Source: Armatimonadota bacterium
Lineage (GTDB): Bacteria; Armatimonadota; DTGP01; JAKQQT01
Reading direction: 5' to 3'
Length of the DNA: 35,011 nt
Assembly: GCA_029564025.1 (NCBI GenBank)
Contig: JAKQQT010000212.1
Span: 1-35,011, forward strand
Shown: positions 17,165 through 24,708 of the stretch, piece after piece
Position numbering within the stretch: the stretch's first letter is position 1
Layout: the number at the start of each line of letters is the position of its first letter
Position numbers and translations under genes: made by a program
Notes under the pieces: model-generated
What the model was told of the DNA's origin: nothing
Database searches by the model: none
The model's input: the letters and a program-made list of their open reading frames with translations, nothing else

Positions 17165-18682
17165 ATGACCAACCGCAAACTCCGCCACGCATGCGCCGCT
17201 TGCGTGGCTTTCGTTGTTTTGGCAGGCACCGCCGCACTCGCGGCCAACTGGCCTCAACACCGGGGCAACTCGCCGCACACCGCGGCGATCACAGCGCCTA
17301 CCCCCAATATGCTGGTGCCGCTCTGGTCGGTTCGTTTTTACCAACAGGTCATCGATGACACCACCTACAAGCCCGGCATCACATCGTCGCCGGCGGTTGT
17401 CAACGGCGTGGTGTATATCGGTTGCCAGAACACGAAGTTCTATGCACTGGACGCATCCACCGGAAGCCAGTTGTGGGAATATCCCGCCAATTCGCCCATC
17501 GAGTCTTCGCCGATGGTTCGCGACGGAGTGGTGTATTTTGTTTCCGATAACGGAAACCTCACCGCACTGAACACCGCCAACGGCGCCGAAATCTGGAAAT
17601 TCAACAGCGGTGGCTGGCAGGACCGCGTGTCGCCCAACATTTCCGGTACGAACGTTGTGTGCGGCGCGGCCTACCCGAAAACCCACATCTATGCGGTTCC
17701 AGTCAACTCATCGGGCTCGGCTGCGGAAGCGTGGCGCGTCACCACGTCCCAATTCGTTCACTCGTCACCCGCCGTTGATCCGGCAACAGGCAATATCTTC
17801 TGCGGTTCCAACGACGGCAAGATTTACGCCATCAAGCCCGACGGAACGAATCTCTGGCCCGGACCGTTCAGCACCATCGGCGGTATCCTGCGCGCATCGC
17901 CCACCATCGCCAACGACAAGGTGTACATCAGCGGCGGTGATTACGACTGGGCCCTGCACGCCATCGACGCGGTCACCGGAACACTGGTGTGGAACGCCCC
18001 GATGGTTCCGAAGCCGGACTACCCGTCATATTACTACCGCGGCATCCAGGTGTCCAGCCCCGCCGTGGATAACGATTTTATCGCCATCATCGGCGGATAC
18101 GGCAAGAAGGATATGGGCCCCTCCACGCTGTACGCCTTCCGCGATAACGGAACCAGCGCAACCCAGTTGTGGACCCTCAGTCTGCCGAACTCCGTGGGCG
18201 TCAACTATGTGTCGTCGCCGGCTCTCACGCCTTCCTCTGTTGTGGTAGGCGTGGCTGAAAACGTCGGCTATACGCCTACTCAAGGCCATATCTACGTGGC
18301 TGACCGGGAGACCGGACAAGCGCACTGGTATCAGTCCGGTCTTCCGACACTGGTCGGCGGCCCGATTCTGTCATCGGTCGCCATCGCGGACGACCTGCTG
18401 GTCGCGGCAGACATCAACGGGCAGGTCACTGCCTACCGCCTGGCAGTTCCCGGCGATATGGATTCGGACCTGATGAACACCGTACGCGATGTGGTCGTGA
18501 TGGGCGCTTACTCTTCAGACACCGGAATCGCCAATCAGCAGACCACGGACCGGGCCGATGTGGAACCCGCCAATACGCCGCGAACGGACGGCACACGCTC
18601 GTTCGGCAACAGCCTGATCACCCCCGCGGACGCGGACCGCGTGCTGAAACGCGCACTGGGCCTGGAAACCCGCTGGCCGTAG
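17165..18682 (+). CDS. Exported PQQ/BamB-like beta-propeller protein with C-terminal degenerate dockerin-like module
   Basis: Signal peptide, ANWPQHRGN, repeated SSPAVVNGVVYIGCQNTKFYALDASTGSQLWEYP units; C-terminus GDMDSDLMNTVRDVVVMG...ITPADADRVLKRALGLE. RBS AAAGGAG. Confidence 0.85.
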   Translation: MTNRKLRHACAACVAFVVLAGTAALAANWPQHRGNSPHTAAITAPTPNMLVPLWSVRFYQQVIDDTTYKPGITSSPAVVNGVVYIGCQNTKFYALDASTGSQLWEYPANSPIESSPMVRDGVVYFVSDNGNLTALNTANGAEIWKFNSGGWQDRVSPNISGTNVVCGAAYPKTHIYAVPVNSSGSAAEAWRVTTSQFVHSSPAVDPATGNIFCGSNDGKIYAIKPDGTNLWPGPFSTIGGILRASPTIANDKVYISGGDYDWALHAIDAVTGTLVWNAPMVPKPDYPSYYYRGIQVSSPAVDNDFIAIIGGYGKKDMGPSTLYAFRDNGTSATQLWTLSLPNSVGVNYVSSPALTPSSVVVGVAENVGYTPTQGHIYVADRETGQAHWYQSGLPTLVGGPILSSVAIADDLLVAADINGQVTAYRLAVPGDMDSDLMNTVRDVVVMGAYSSDTGIANQQTTDRADVEPANTPRTDGTRSFGNSLITPADADRVLKRALGLETRWP

Positions 18683-18690
18683 GAATACGC

Positions 18691-18719
18691 TTGCCGGCTG
18701 TCGCGGGCCGTGCTATACT
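18691..18719 (+). promoter_or_regulatory. Sigma70-like promoter for tRNA-Leu(CAG)
   Basis: TTGCCG, 17-nt spacer, TATACT, 16 nt upstream of the tRNA. Confidence 0.7.
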
Positions 18720-18735
18720 TGTTTTGCCCGCGCGC

Positions 18736-18821
18736 GCAGATGTGGCGAAACGGCAGACGCGCATGCCTCAGGAGCATGTGTCCGAAAGGACGTGGAGGTT
18801 CAAATCCTCTCATCTGCACCA
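18736..18821 (+). tRNA. tRNA-Leu (anticodon CAG), CCA encoded
   Basis: Acceptor GCAGATG/CATCTGC; anticodon stem CATGC/GCATG with loop CTCAGGA; variable arm TGTCC-GAAA-GGACG; T arm GGAGG TTCAAAT CCTCT; 3' ACCA. Confidence 0.95.
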
Positions 18822-18828
18822 GAAAAAC

Positions 18829-18870
18829 GACCCGGTTACCTTTCGGTAGCCGGGTCATTCTCATTTGTTC
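18829..18870. terminator. Terminator between tRNA-Leu and the convergent dehydrogenase gene, possibly bidirectional
   Basis: GACCCGGTTACC TTTC GGTAGCCGGGTC (12-bp stem with one G-T pair) then ATTCTCATTTGTT. Confidence 0.75.
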
Positions 18871-18885
18871 AGCCTGAGGAGGCGC

Positions 18886-20523
18886 TTACTGCTTGCGCAC
18901 CGATTCCTTGATGCGCTGGATGTGGCCCCTTCCGAGGCCCTTCACCTCGCAACCCAGTTCGAAGTATCTCTTGATTTGATCGTCGTTCAGGATGCCGAAG
19001 CAGTCCACCACGGCGATCGGCCCGCCTGCCTGCTTCACAATCTCGTCCGGGTCCAGGTTCAGGTACTGCGAATGCCGGACCGCCAGAATCAGCGCAACTG
19101 CGCCTTTCAGCGCGCCCGGCAGGTCCTTTTGGACGCGGATGTTCACAAGATTGTCCTGGTTACGGAAGAACCGGCTCCAACTGAGTCCCGGCGCGGGATA
19201 GGTGTCCTGCGTCTCCAGTTCGTACCAGTGCTCCACGTAGGGGTCGTGGATGCGCATATCGGCGCCCATCTCGGTCAGTTTACGCACCACCAGCTCCGAA
19301 CCGCTGTAGCGCGTGTCGCCCACGTCTTCGCGATAACTGGCTCCGCACAACAGAATCGGCGCGCCCGCAACGTTCCTGCCCATATTGCGCAGAGCGTCGC
19401 GTGTCAGTTCCGCGACGTGCAGACCGCGCGTGTCGTTGGTGTTGATCGCCTCACTGGTGATCTTGAAGATATCGTCATCGTTGAAGCCGAGGATGTGCTT
19501 GTACGCCCAGCGCCCAAGTCCGCCGTCCTTCGGCAGGCAGTAGCCGCCGATGCCTGGACCCGGGAAGATGATATTGCTGTGCGTGGGCCGCGTTTTGATG
19601 GCGGCGATGACCTTGGTCAGGTCCACCCCGTTGCGTTCGGCGAACAGGCTCCATTCGTGCAGGAACGCCAGGATGGTCGCGCGGTACGAGTTCTCCACGA
19701 TTTTCGTCGTTTCGGACTCAATCGGCTTGTCCATCACGGTCAGCGGGAACTTCTCGACGTTCAGCACTTCCGACAGGAACTTCACCACGCGCTCGCGAGC
19801 CTCGGGCGTGCAACCGGCGCACACGCGCCAGAAGTCGCGGATGCTGGCCACGTAGTTGCGGCCCGGCATAACGCGCTCGAAGGAATGGGCCAGCAGAGGC
19901 GCCGTCGGAATGCCCCTCCGGGCGAAAGCGGCCTGAAGGATCGGGAAGGCGACGTGTTCCGTCGTTCCGGGCGCCACGGTTGTCTCGATGAGCGTCAGGC
20001 AGTTCGCGGGGATGCGGTCGCCGATCGTTTTCATCGTGGCTTCCAGCGCGGCCATATCGGCCTCGCCGGTGGCCATATTGCCCAGATCCTTCTTGATGTA
20101 ATCGCACTGGACGTCCACAACCACGCAGTCCGCCAGGGTCAGACACTCGCTGTTGTATGTGGCGATGAGTGTTTTCTTATCTTTCACGCACCGCGAAATC
20201 ATCGGATCGACTTCGGGATCTTCGGATTTTACGGGCGACTCGCCCCTGTTTAGCATCGGGATCTTCCAGTAACTCCGACTGCTGGGGCGCTGACAGCCGA
20301 TGACGAACTTGTTCGGCTTGCCGGTGGTTTTGTCCACGGTATCGGCAATGATGGCCGCCATCACGGCGCCCACGAAACCGACGCCCATAACAACAACCAC
20401 TTCCTGTCCCGACGCGCGAGCGGCGTCGGCCAGGGATTTCACTCGTTCAAATTCGGCCTGGTATTCTTCAGGTGCCGGGAGAGGAAACGATTCTCCGGTT
20501 GGGCTCAATGATACATCCGCCAT
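18886..20523 (-). CDS. UDP-glucose/GDP-mannose dehydrogenase family (nucleotide-sugar dehydrogenase, WecC-like)
   Basis: VVVVMGVGFVGAVMAAIIAD NAD-binding motif; LIETTVAPGTTEHV; SFERVMPGRNY; IIFPGPGIGGYCLPKDGG; GASYREDVGDTRYSGSELVVRKL. Confidence 0.88.
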   Translation of the reverse strand: MADVSLSPTGESFPLPAPEEYQAEFERVKSLADAARASGQEVVVVMGVGFVGAVMAAIIADTVDKTTGKPNKFVIGCQRPSSRSYWKIPMLNRGESPVKSEDPEVDPMISRCVKDKKTLIATYNSECLTLADCVVVDVQCDYIKKDLGNMATGEADMAALEATMKTIGDRIPANCLTLIETTVAPGTTEHVAFPILQAAFARRGIPTAPLLAHSFERVMPGRNYVASIRDFWRVCAGCTPEARERVVKFLSEVLNVEKFPLTVMDKPIESETTKIVENSYRATILAFLHEWSLFAERNGVDLTKVIAAIKTRPTHSNIIFPGPGIGGYCLPKDGGLGRWAYKHILGFNDDDIFKITSEAINTNDTRGLHVAELTRDALRNMGRNVAGAPILLCGASYREDVGDTRYSGSELVVRKLTEMGADMRIHDPYVEHWYELETQDTYPAPGLSWSRFFRNQDNLVNIRVQKDLPGALKGAVALILAVRHSQYLNLDPDEIVKQAGGPIAVVDCFGILNDDQIKRYFELGCEVKGLGRGHIQRIKESVRKQ

Positions 20524-20757
20524 CGGAACCTCCATTCATCGGGGAAAAGCGACAAAAACCAGTTGCCGCCGAGTTCAACATGACCCGTACCCGGAAGTTG
20601 TGTCAAGCAGACCCGCTTCGGCTCAAATCTGAACGAGCCCCAGCAACCCTCAACGAGCAGGCATATCGATTTCGGTTGGCTCAACAATCCACTATGAACT
20701 GGAGCAGTCGACCAATTCCTTACGATTCACCACCGGCAGGGAAAGCAGGACACGAAT

Positions 20758-22539
20758 ATGCCGCCTGACAATCCAGACAATCTTCCGAACGAACGGACTG
20801 CCCTTCATTCGATAGACCGCATAGCGCACCAGGCCGTTACCGGCAGTTCGCTCGATGACGTGTTGCAGGCGGTGACATCCGGCCTGACGGACGAACTGCA
20901 CGCGGCGCTGGCTAGAATCTGGCTTCTTCAGCCGGACAGCAAATGCCCGATCTGCTCGGTGAAACAGGGCGCTCCAGACTCGCTGTCGCTCCACCTGGTC
21001 GCCAGCTCCGGCCTGTCCCTGGGAATCGACTGCGAACACCACCGCATTCCGTTCGGCAACCACCCGATGGCAGTGGTGGCGCGAGACCGCACACCTCTGT
21101 TGATGGACGATCTGGACACCCGACCGGACGCTCCTGAAACGTGCTGGATTGAGTGGCCGGGCATCCGCAGTATGGCCGTCTATCCGCTCGTCTTTCGCGG
21201 AAAGGCTCTGGGCATCGTCGCGGTGCTCAGCACACGGGCGCTTTCGGAGTACGAGTTCGACACCCTCCGCGCGTTCGCCGCCCAAGCCACAATCACCATT
21301 CAGAATGCCTTCCTGCTGGACGAAGCGGAAGCCGCCCGTGCCGACCTTCAGAAACTCGTGGATGAACGCACCGCCGATCTGCGCCGGAAGGCCGCTGAAG
21401 CAGAGGATCGCGCACGCGAACTTACCGCCCTTAACAACGTGACCGGCGCCTTGTCGCGTTCCTCCGACTCGTATGAAATTGCCCGCAACGTTGTTCAAAC
21501 GCTGATCTGCTCCACCGGCATCGAAGTCGCGTCCATTCACCTGAAGGCCCGGACACATCCGAGGCTGGCGGCATGCGGCAGGAAAACCGCCGAAGGTGGT
21601 TTCGAGTGGTCGGATTCGGCGCCGCTCAGTCCTCCACCCGACTGCTGTGTTGTGCGCGTGATGGAATCGGGCGAGGAAATCATTTTGCGCGATGCAAGCG
21701 ATGCGGCACTTTGCAAAAGCATCGGATGCGCATTGGGATCTCCGGTCAATAGCGCGATGTGCCTGCCCATCGACTCGCGCGAGACCAGGCTGGGCGTGCT
21801 GACGGTTGCGGGCACCAAACCGCGAGCCATCAACAATCGCGATATGGACCTCGTGCGGGCCATCGCGCACCAGATCGGCCTGGCGCTTGAAAACGCGAAC
21901 CTGCTGGAATCGGCGCAGGAACGGACAGAGATGCTCTCCCTGGCCATCCAGGAAACGCACCACCGCGTGAAGAACAACCTGCAGGCCATATCGTCCCTGC
22001 TGGAGATGCAACAGATGCAACCGGGCGACCTGCGGGAAGGCCTGCGGCGCGTTCGTAACCAGGTCCGCGCCATCGCCCTGGTGCACGACTACCTCAGCCA
22101 GGATGCCGACCTGCGCGGCGTGAACGTGCGTCCGGTTCTGGAAGCCCTCGCGCCGATGGTCATCTCTTCCCATACGCGACTGGACCAGGATATCCGGCTT
22201 TCCATCGACGCGGAACCGCTGTCCATTCCCAGCCGCGAGGCAACGTCGCTGGCGCTCATCGTTTCGGAACTTGTCGCAAATGCCGTCGTCCACGGATTGA
22301 ACGACCGCGATCGCGGTACCATAACATTATCCGTACACCGGGTCGGCGGAACGTTGACGCTTGAGGTGAGCGACGACGGGAAGGGAATTCCGGAAGGATT
22401 CCATGTGGATCGCGACGGGAACCTGGGCACCGAACTCGTCCAGCGCCTTGTCCGCCGCCACCTGAAGGGCTCTGTGGAGTTTATCCGCGATGCCGGCACC
22501 CGTGTCAGGGTGACCGTGCCGGAGGTCGGATTCCTGTGA
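20758..22539 (+). CDS. Sensor histidine kinase with two GAF regions and HisKA_2/HATPase domains
   Basis: ETHHRVKNNLQAISSLLEMQQ (HisKA_2), IVSELVANAVVHG, VSDDGKGIPEGF; two GAF-like segments with CSVKQG...HHRIPFGN and CLPI motifs. Confidence 0.9.
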   Translation: MPPDNPDNLPNERTALHSIDRIAHQAVTGSSLDDVLQAVTSGLTDELHAALARIWLLQPDSKCPICSVKQGAPDSLSLHLVASSGLSLGIDCEHHRIPFGNHPMAVVARDRTPLLMDDLDTRPDAPETCWIEWPGIRSMAVYPLVFRGKALGIVAVLSTRALSEYEFDTLRAFAAQATITIQNAFLLDEAEAARADLQKLVDERTADLRRKAAEAEDRARELTALNNVTGALSRSSDSYEIARNVVQTLICSTGIEVASIHLKARTHPRLAACGRKTAEGGFEWSDSAPLSPPPDCCVVRVMESGEEIILRDASDAALCKSIGCALGSPVNSAMCLPIDSRETRLGVLTVAGTKPRAINNRDMDLVRAIAHQIGLALENANLLESAQERTEMLSLAIQETHHRVKNNLQAISSLLEMQQMQPGDLREGLRRVRNQVRAIALVHDYLSQDADLRGVNVRPVLEALAPMVISSHTRLDQDIRLSIDAEPLSIPSREATSLALIVSELVANAVVHGLNDRDRGTITLSVHRVGGTLTLEVSDDGKGIPEGFHVDRDGNLGTELVQRLVRRHLKGSVEFIRDAGTRVRVTVPEVGFL

Positions 22540-23168
22540 AAACGGTACGAGTGAATGCCACAAACGATCCGCCCGCGCCAATTCGTGTGTTGATTTGCGA
22601 AGACGAAGAAATCACGGCGATGCACCTGCTGAAAGCGCTTGAGTCGGCGGGATATGACGTCGTCGGCGAGGCATCCGACGGAGAGGAAGCCATACGCCTG
22701 GCGGACGAAACACAACCGGACTTCATCCTGATGGACATCAACATGCCGAAGGTGTCCGGTCTCATCGCTACTCAGAAAATCACCGAAAAACGCCCGGTGC
22801 CGGTCATCATCGTCACCGCCTACAGCAGTGACGAAACCGTTCAGGCGGCGCTGGACGCCGGCGCGGCGGCCTACCTCGTCAAACCCGTCACCCGCGAGCA
22901 ATTATTGCCGGCCGTGCGCATTGCCCAGGCCCGGTTCGCCATGCTCCAGGAAGCGCAAGCCGAAGCCGGCAACCTGCGCGAGGCCATGGAAAGCCGGAAA
23001 CTCATCGAACGCGCCAAGGGCATCGTCCAGCAACGCCTGCAACTCTCCGAACCCGACGCCTTCGCCCACCTCCAAAGCCTCAGCCGCAACAAACGAAAAA
23101 CCCTGAAGGACACCGCCGAGGACATCATCCGCGCCGACGACGCGTTCCGCCAGGAAATGGGAATCTGA
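22536..23168 (+). CDS. Response regulator with ANTAR RNA-binding output domain
   Basis: REC: VLICEDEEITAMHLLKALESAGYDVVGEASDGEEA, LMDINMP, VTAYS, YLVKPV. ANTAR: AMESRKLIERAKGIVQQRLQLSEPDAFAHLQSLSRNKRKTLKDTAEDII. ATGA overlap with the kinase gene. Confidence 0.93.
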   Translation: MKTVRVNATNDPPAPIRVLICEDEEITAMHLLKALESAGYDVVGEASDGEEAIRLADETQPDFILMDINMPKVSGLIATQKITEKRPVPVIIVTAYSSDETVQAALDAGAAAYLVKPVTREQLLPAVRIAQARFAMLQEAQAEAGNLREAMESRKLIERAKGIVQQRLQLSEPDAFAHLQSLSRNKRKTLKDTAEDIIRADDAFRQEMGI

Positions 23169-23181
23169 GGCGGGAACTATC

Positions 23182-23214
23182 ACCACAGAGACACAGAGGC
23201 ACAGAGAAAAAGAG
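23182..23214 (+). repeat. CACAGAG-type intergenic repeat
   Basis: ACCACAGAGACACAGAGGCACAGAGAAAAAGAG. Confidence 0.85.
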
Positions 23215-23251
23215 AATAGTGCGGAACCGTACGGGGCGGTACGGATCCCCG

Positions 23252-23290
23252 CCTAAATCCTAAATCCTGAATCCTGAATCCTGAATCCTG
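23252..23290 (+). repeat. CCTRAAT heptamer tandem array (5.5 copies)
   Basis: CCTAAAT CCTAAAT CCTGAAT CCTGAAT CCTGAAT CCTG. Confidence 0.92.
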
Positions 23291-23358
23291 CTTTCCCTTA
23301 CGGGAATCCCTGCCCCCACCATCTCCACCACCATCCGCGCGGCGAGGACCACGGTACC
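23285..23358 (-). pseudogene. Remnant matching the C-terminus of the downstream Asp/Glu racemase gene
   Basis: Minus-strand reading TVVLAARMVVEMVGAGIPVRESRIQDSGFRI* versus racemase DPMLLAARRIVDMAGARIPDSGFRI*. Shared 15-nt exact block TCCGCGCGGCGAGGA and the same heptamer tail. Confidence 0.55.
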
Positions 23359-23371
23359 TAGAGCGGGTTCT

Positions 23372-23704
23372 TCAGCCTACAATGTCTTGCCAACTGGGAA
23401 TCAGTTCTGCTAGAAACACTTCGCAGTGACAACTCGGACATACGTATCCGTAGTTCCTTCTAATCATCGTCGGATTCATCCGCTCACGGCATTCCGGGCA
23501 TTCGACCCACAGGTCGATTTCCATGAATACGTCTTCCGGTAAGGTGTCTTTCTCTCCGCACTTGGAACAGTTTCTGGTCACAAATCCGCCTTCCATGCTC
23601 TGTACAAGGAAGGTTGGCACGCGGCAACAAGGCGAACGACTCCGACCGGAGATGCGTATCGGGGTGGTTTTCCATTGCTTCCGCAGTTCGGGTTCGGCAG
23701 GCAT
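23372..23704 (-). CDS. Small zinc-ribbon-like protein with three CxxC motifs
   Basis: CSKCGEKD...CPECRERM...CPSCHCEVF. ATG at 23704 preceded by a strong AGGAGG RBS. Confidence 0.7.
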   Translation of the reverse strand: MPAEPELRKQWKTTPIRISGRSRSPCCRVPTFLVQSMEGGFVTRNCSKCGEKDTLPEDVFMEIDLWVECPECRERMNPTMIRRNYGYVCPSCHCEVFLAELIPSWQDIVG

Positions 23705-23820
23705 GGGATTCCTCCTTTCTGACCCCTCTGACGCAGAGTGGTCACCAAGCAAGGATAGCCAAGACGGCCATTACGGATCACAAACTAACCAACGAAACCC
23801 GGTAACTGAGCGTAAATCGT

Positions 23821-23920
23821 GTCATTCCGAACGAATGTGAGGAATCTGCGGTTGCTTGGCTCCCCGCGCGCGGGGAGGCAGGAATTTACCCGCAGATCCC
23901 TCGCTGGCGCTCGGGATGAC
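23821..23920. repeat. Long imperfect inverted repeat (GTCATTCCGA...TCGGGATGAC) with internal GC palindrome
   Basis: Left GTCATTCCGAACGAATGTGAGGAATCTGCGG (23821-23851), right CCGCAGATCCCTCGCTGGCGCTCGGGATGAC (23890-23920), centre CTCCCCGCGCGCGGGGAG (23860-23877). Confidence 0.88.
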
Positions 23921-23972
23921 GGCCCAACAAACGTCGGACGCGCACTTCGACTGACCCCACCAGCCCCGTCGT

Positions 23973-24002
23973 CCTAAATCCTAAATCCTGAATCCGGAAT
24001 CC
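23973..24002 (+). repeat. CCTRAAT heptamer array overlapping the racemase 3' end
   Basis: CCTAAAT CCTAAAT CCTGAAT CCGGAAT CC. Confidence 0.9.
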
Positions 24003-24708
24003 TTGCCCCCGCCATGTCGACGATCCTCCGCGCGGCGAGGAGCATCGGGTCGATGAAAACGTCTCCGAAGCGCTCGACCAACCGTTCACGGTAAATGGAC
24101 AACTCCGTGCAACCAAGCACGATGCGGGCGCAACCCGGTGCCTGCATCGATAACACGATTGCCTCCAACCGATTCACAATATCACCCGAGGGCAGACCGG
24201 CCTTGATGTCGCGGATAATCTGCATCACCCGGGTTTGAACCTTTGTCGGAGGCGTGATAATCGCAGAGGATCGCTCCGGAACCGCGAACAATCCGGACGC
24301 GATCGTTCCGTCGGTCGCGAGTATCCCAACCATGTCGTCCTTCGCCAGAATCTCGGCTTTTGCCAGTTCCACGATGTGGATCATCGGCGTCGTTACGCTC
24401 GCTTGAATTTCGGCGAACCGGGCATGCGCGGTGTTGCAGGCAATCACCAGCACATCCACCCCAACACCCTCCAGCAATTTCAGCGAATCAATCACTGCGG
24501 CAAGGTACGACGCCCCGCCGTCGTTCTTCAGCGACTCCGTTCGGTCAGGCACGTGCGGATTGGTGTACGCGACGACCTCGATGTGATCCTGGTCGGTCGC
24601 GGCAGGGGTCTCGCGGATGATCAACTGCTGTAGCAGGACACCGGCCTCCGGGCCCATGCCTCCCAGCACTCCGGCGCGAAAATATTTCCGTTCAGGGGAT
24701 GACGACAA
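23974..24708 (-). CDS. Aspartate/glutamate racemase family protein
   Basis: AGVLGGMGPEAGVLLQQLI, DVLVIACNTAHARF, ARIVLGCTELSIY. C-terminal residues encoded by the heptamer repeat. Confidence 0.9.
   Translation of the reverse strand: MSSSPERKYFRAGVLGGMGPEAGVLLQQLIIRETPAATDQDHIEVVAYTNPHVPDRTESLKNDGGASYLAAVIDSLKLLEGVGVDVLVIACNTAHARFAEIQASVTTPMIHIVELAKAEILAKDDMVGILATDGTIASGLFAVPERSSAIITPPTKVQTRVMQIIRDIKAGLPSGDIVNRLEAIVLSMQAPGCARIVLGCTELSIYRERLVERFGDVFIDPMLLAARRIVDMAGARIPDSGFRI

Noticed and set aside
17061-18821. Integrated mobile element at tRNA-Leu
   Set aside because: No integrase, no direct repeat of the tRNA 3' end and no attachment-site duplication visible; kept only as a weak inference about gene insertion.
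18865-20253. 462-aa plus-strand ORF
   Set aside because: Antisense of the nucleotide-sugar dehydrogenase.
20692-22293. 533-aa minus-strand ORF
   Set aside because: Antisense of the histidine kinase, whose HisKA_2/HATPase motifs are unambiguous.
23252-23290. Heptamer array as CRISPR or microsatellite only
   Set aside because: No spacers, so not CRISPR; treated as a dispersed repeat family because the same 7-mer recurs at several gene borders in both orientations.
23886-24116. 76-aa minus-strand ORF ending RRLLGRHPERQRGICG
   Set aside because: Reads through the GTCATTCCGA inverted repeat and is out of frame with the racemase gene.
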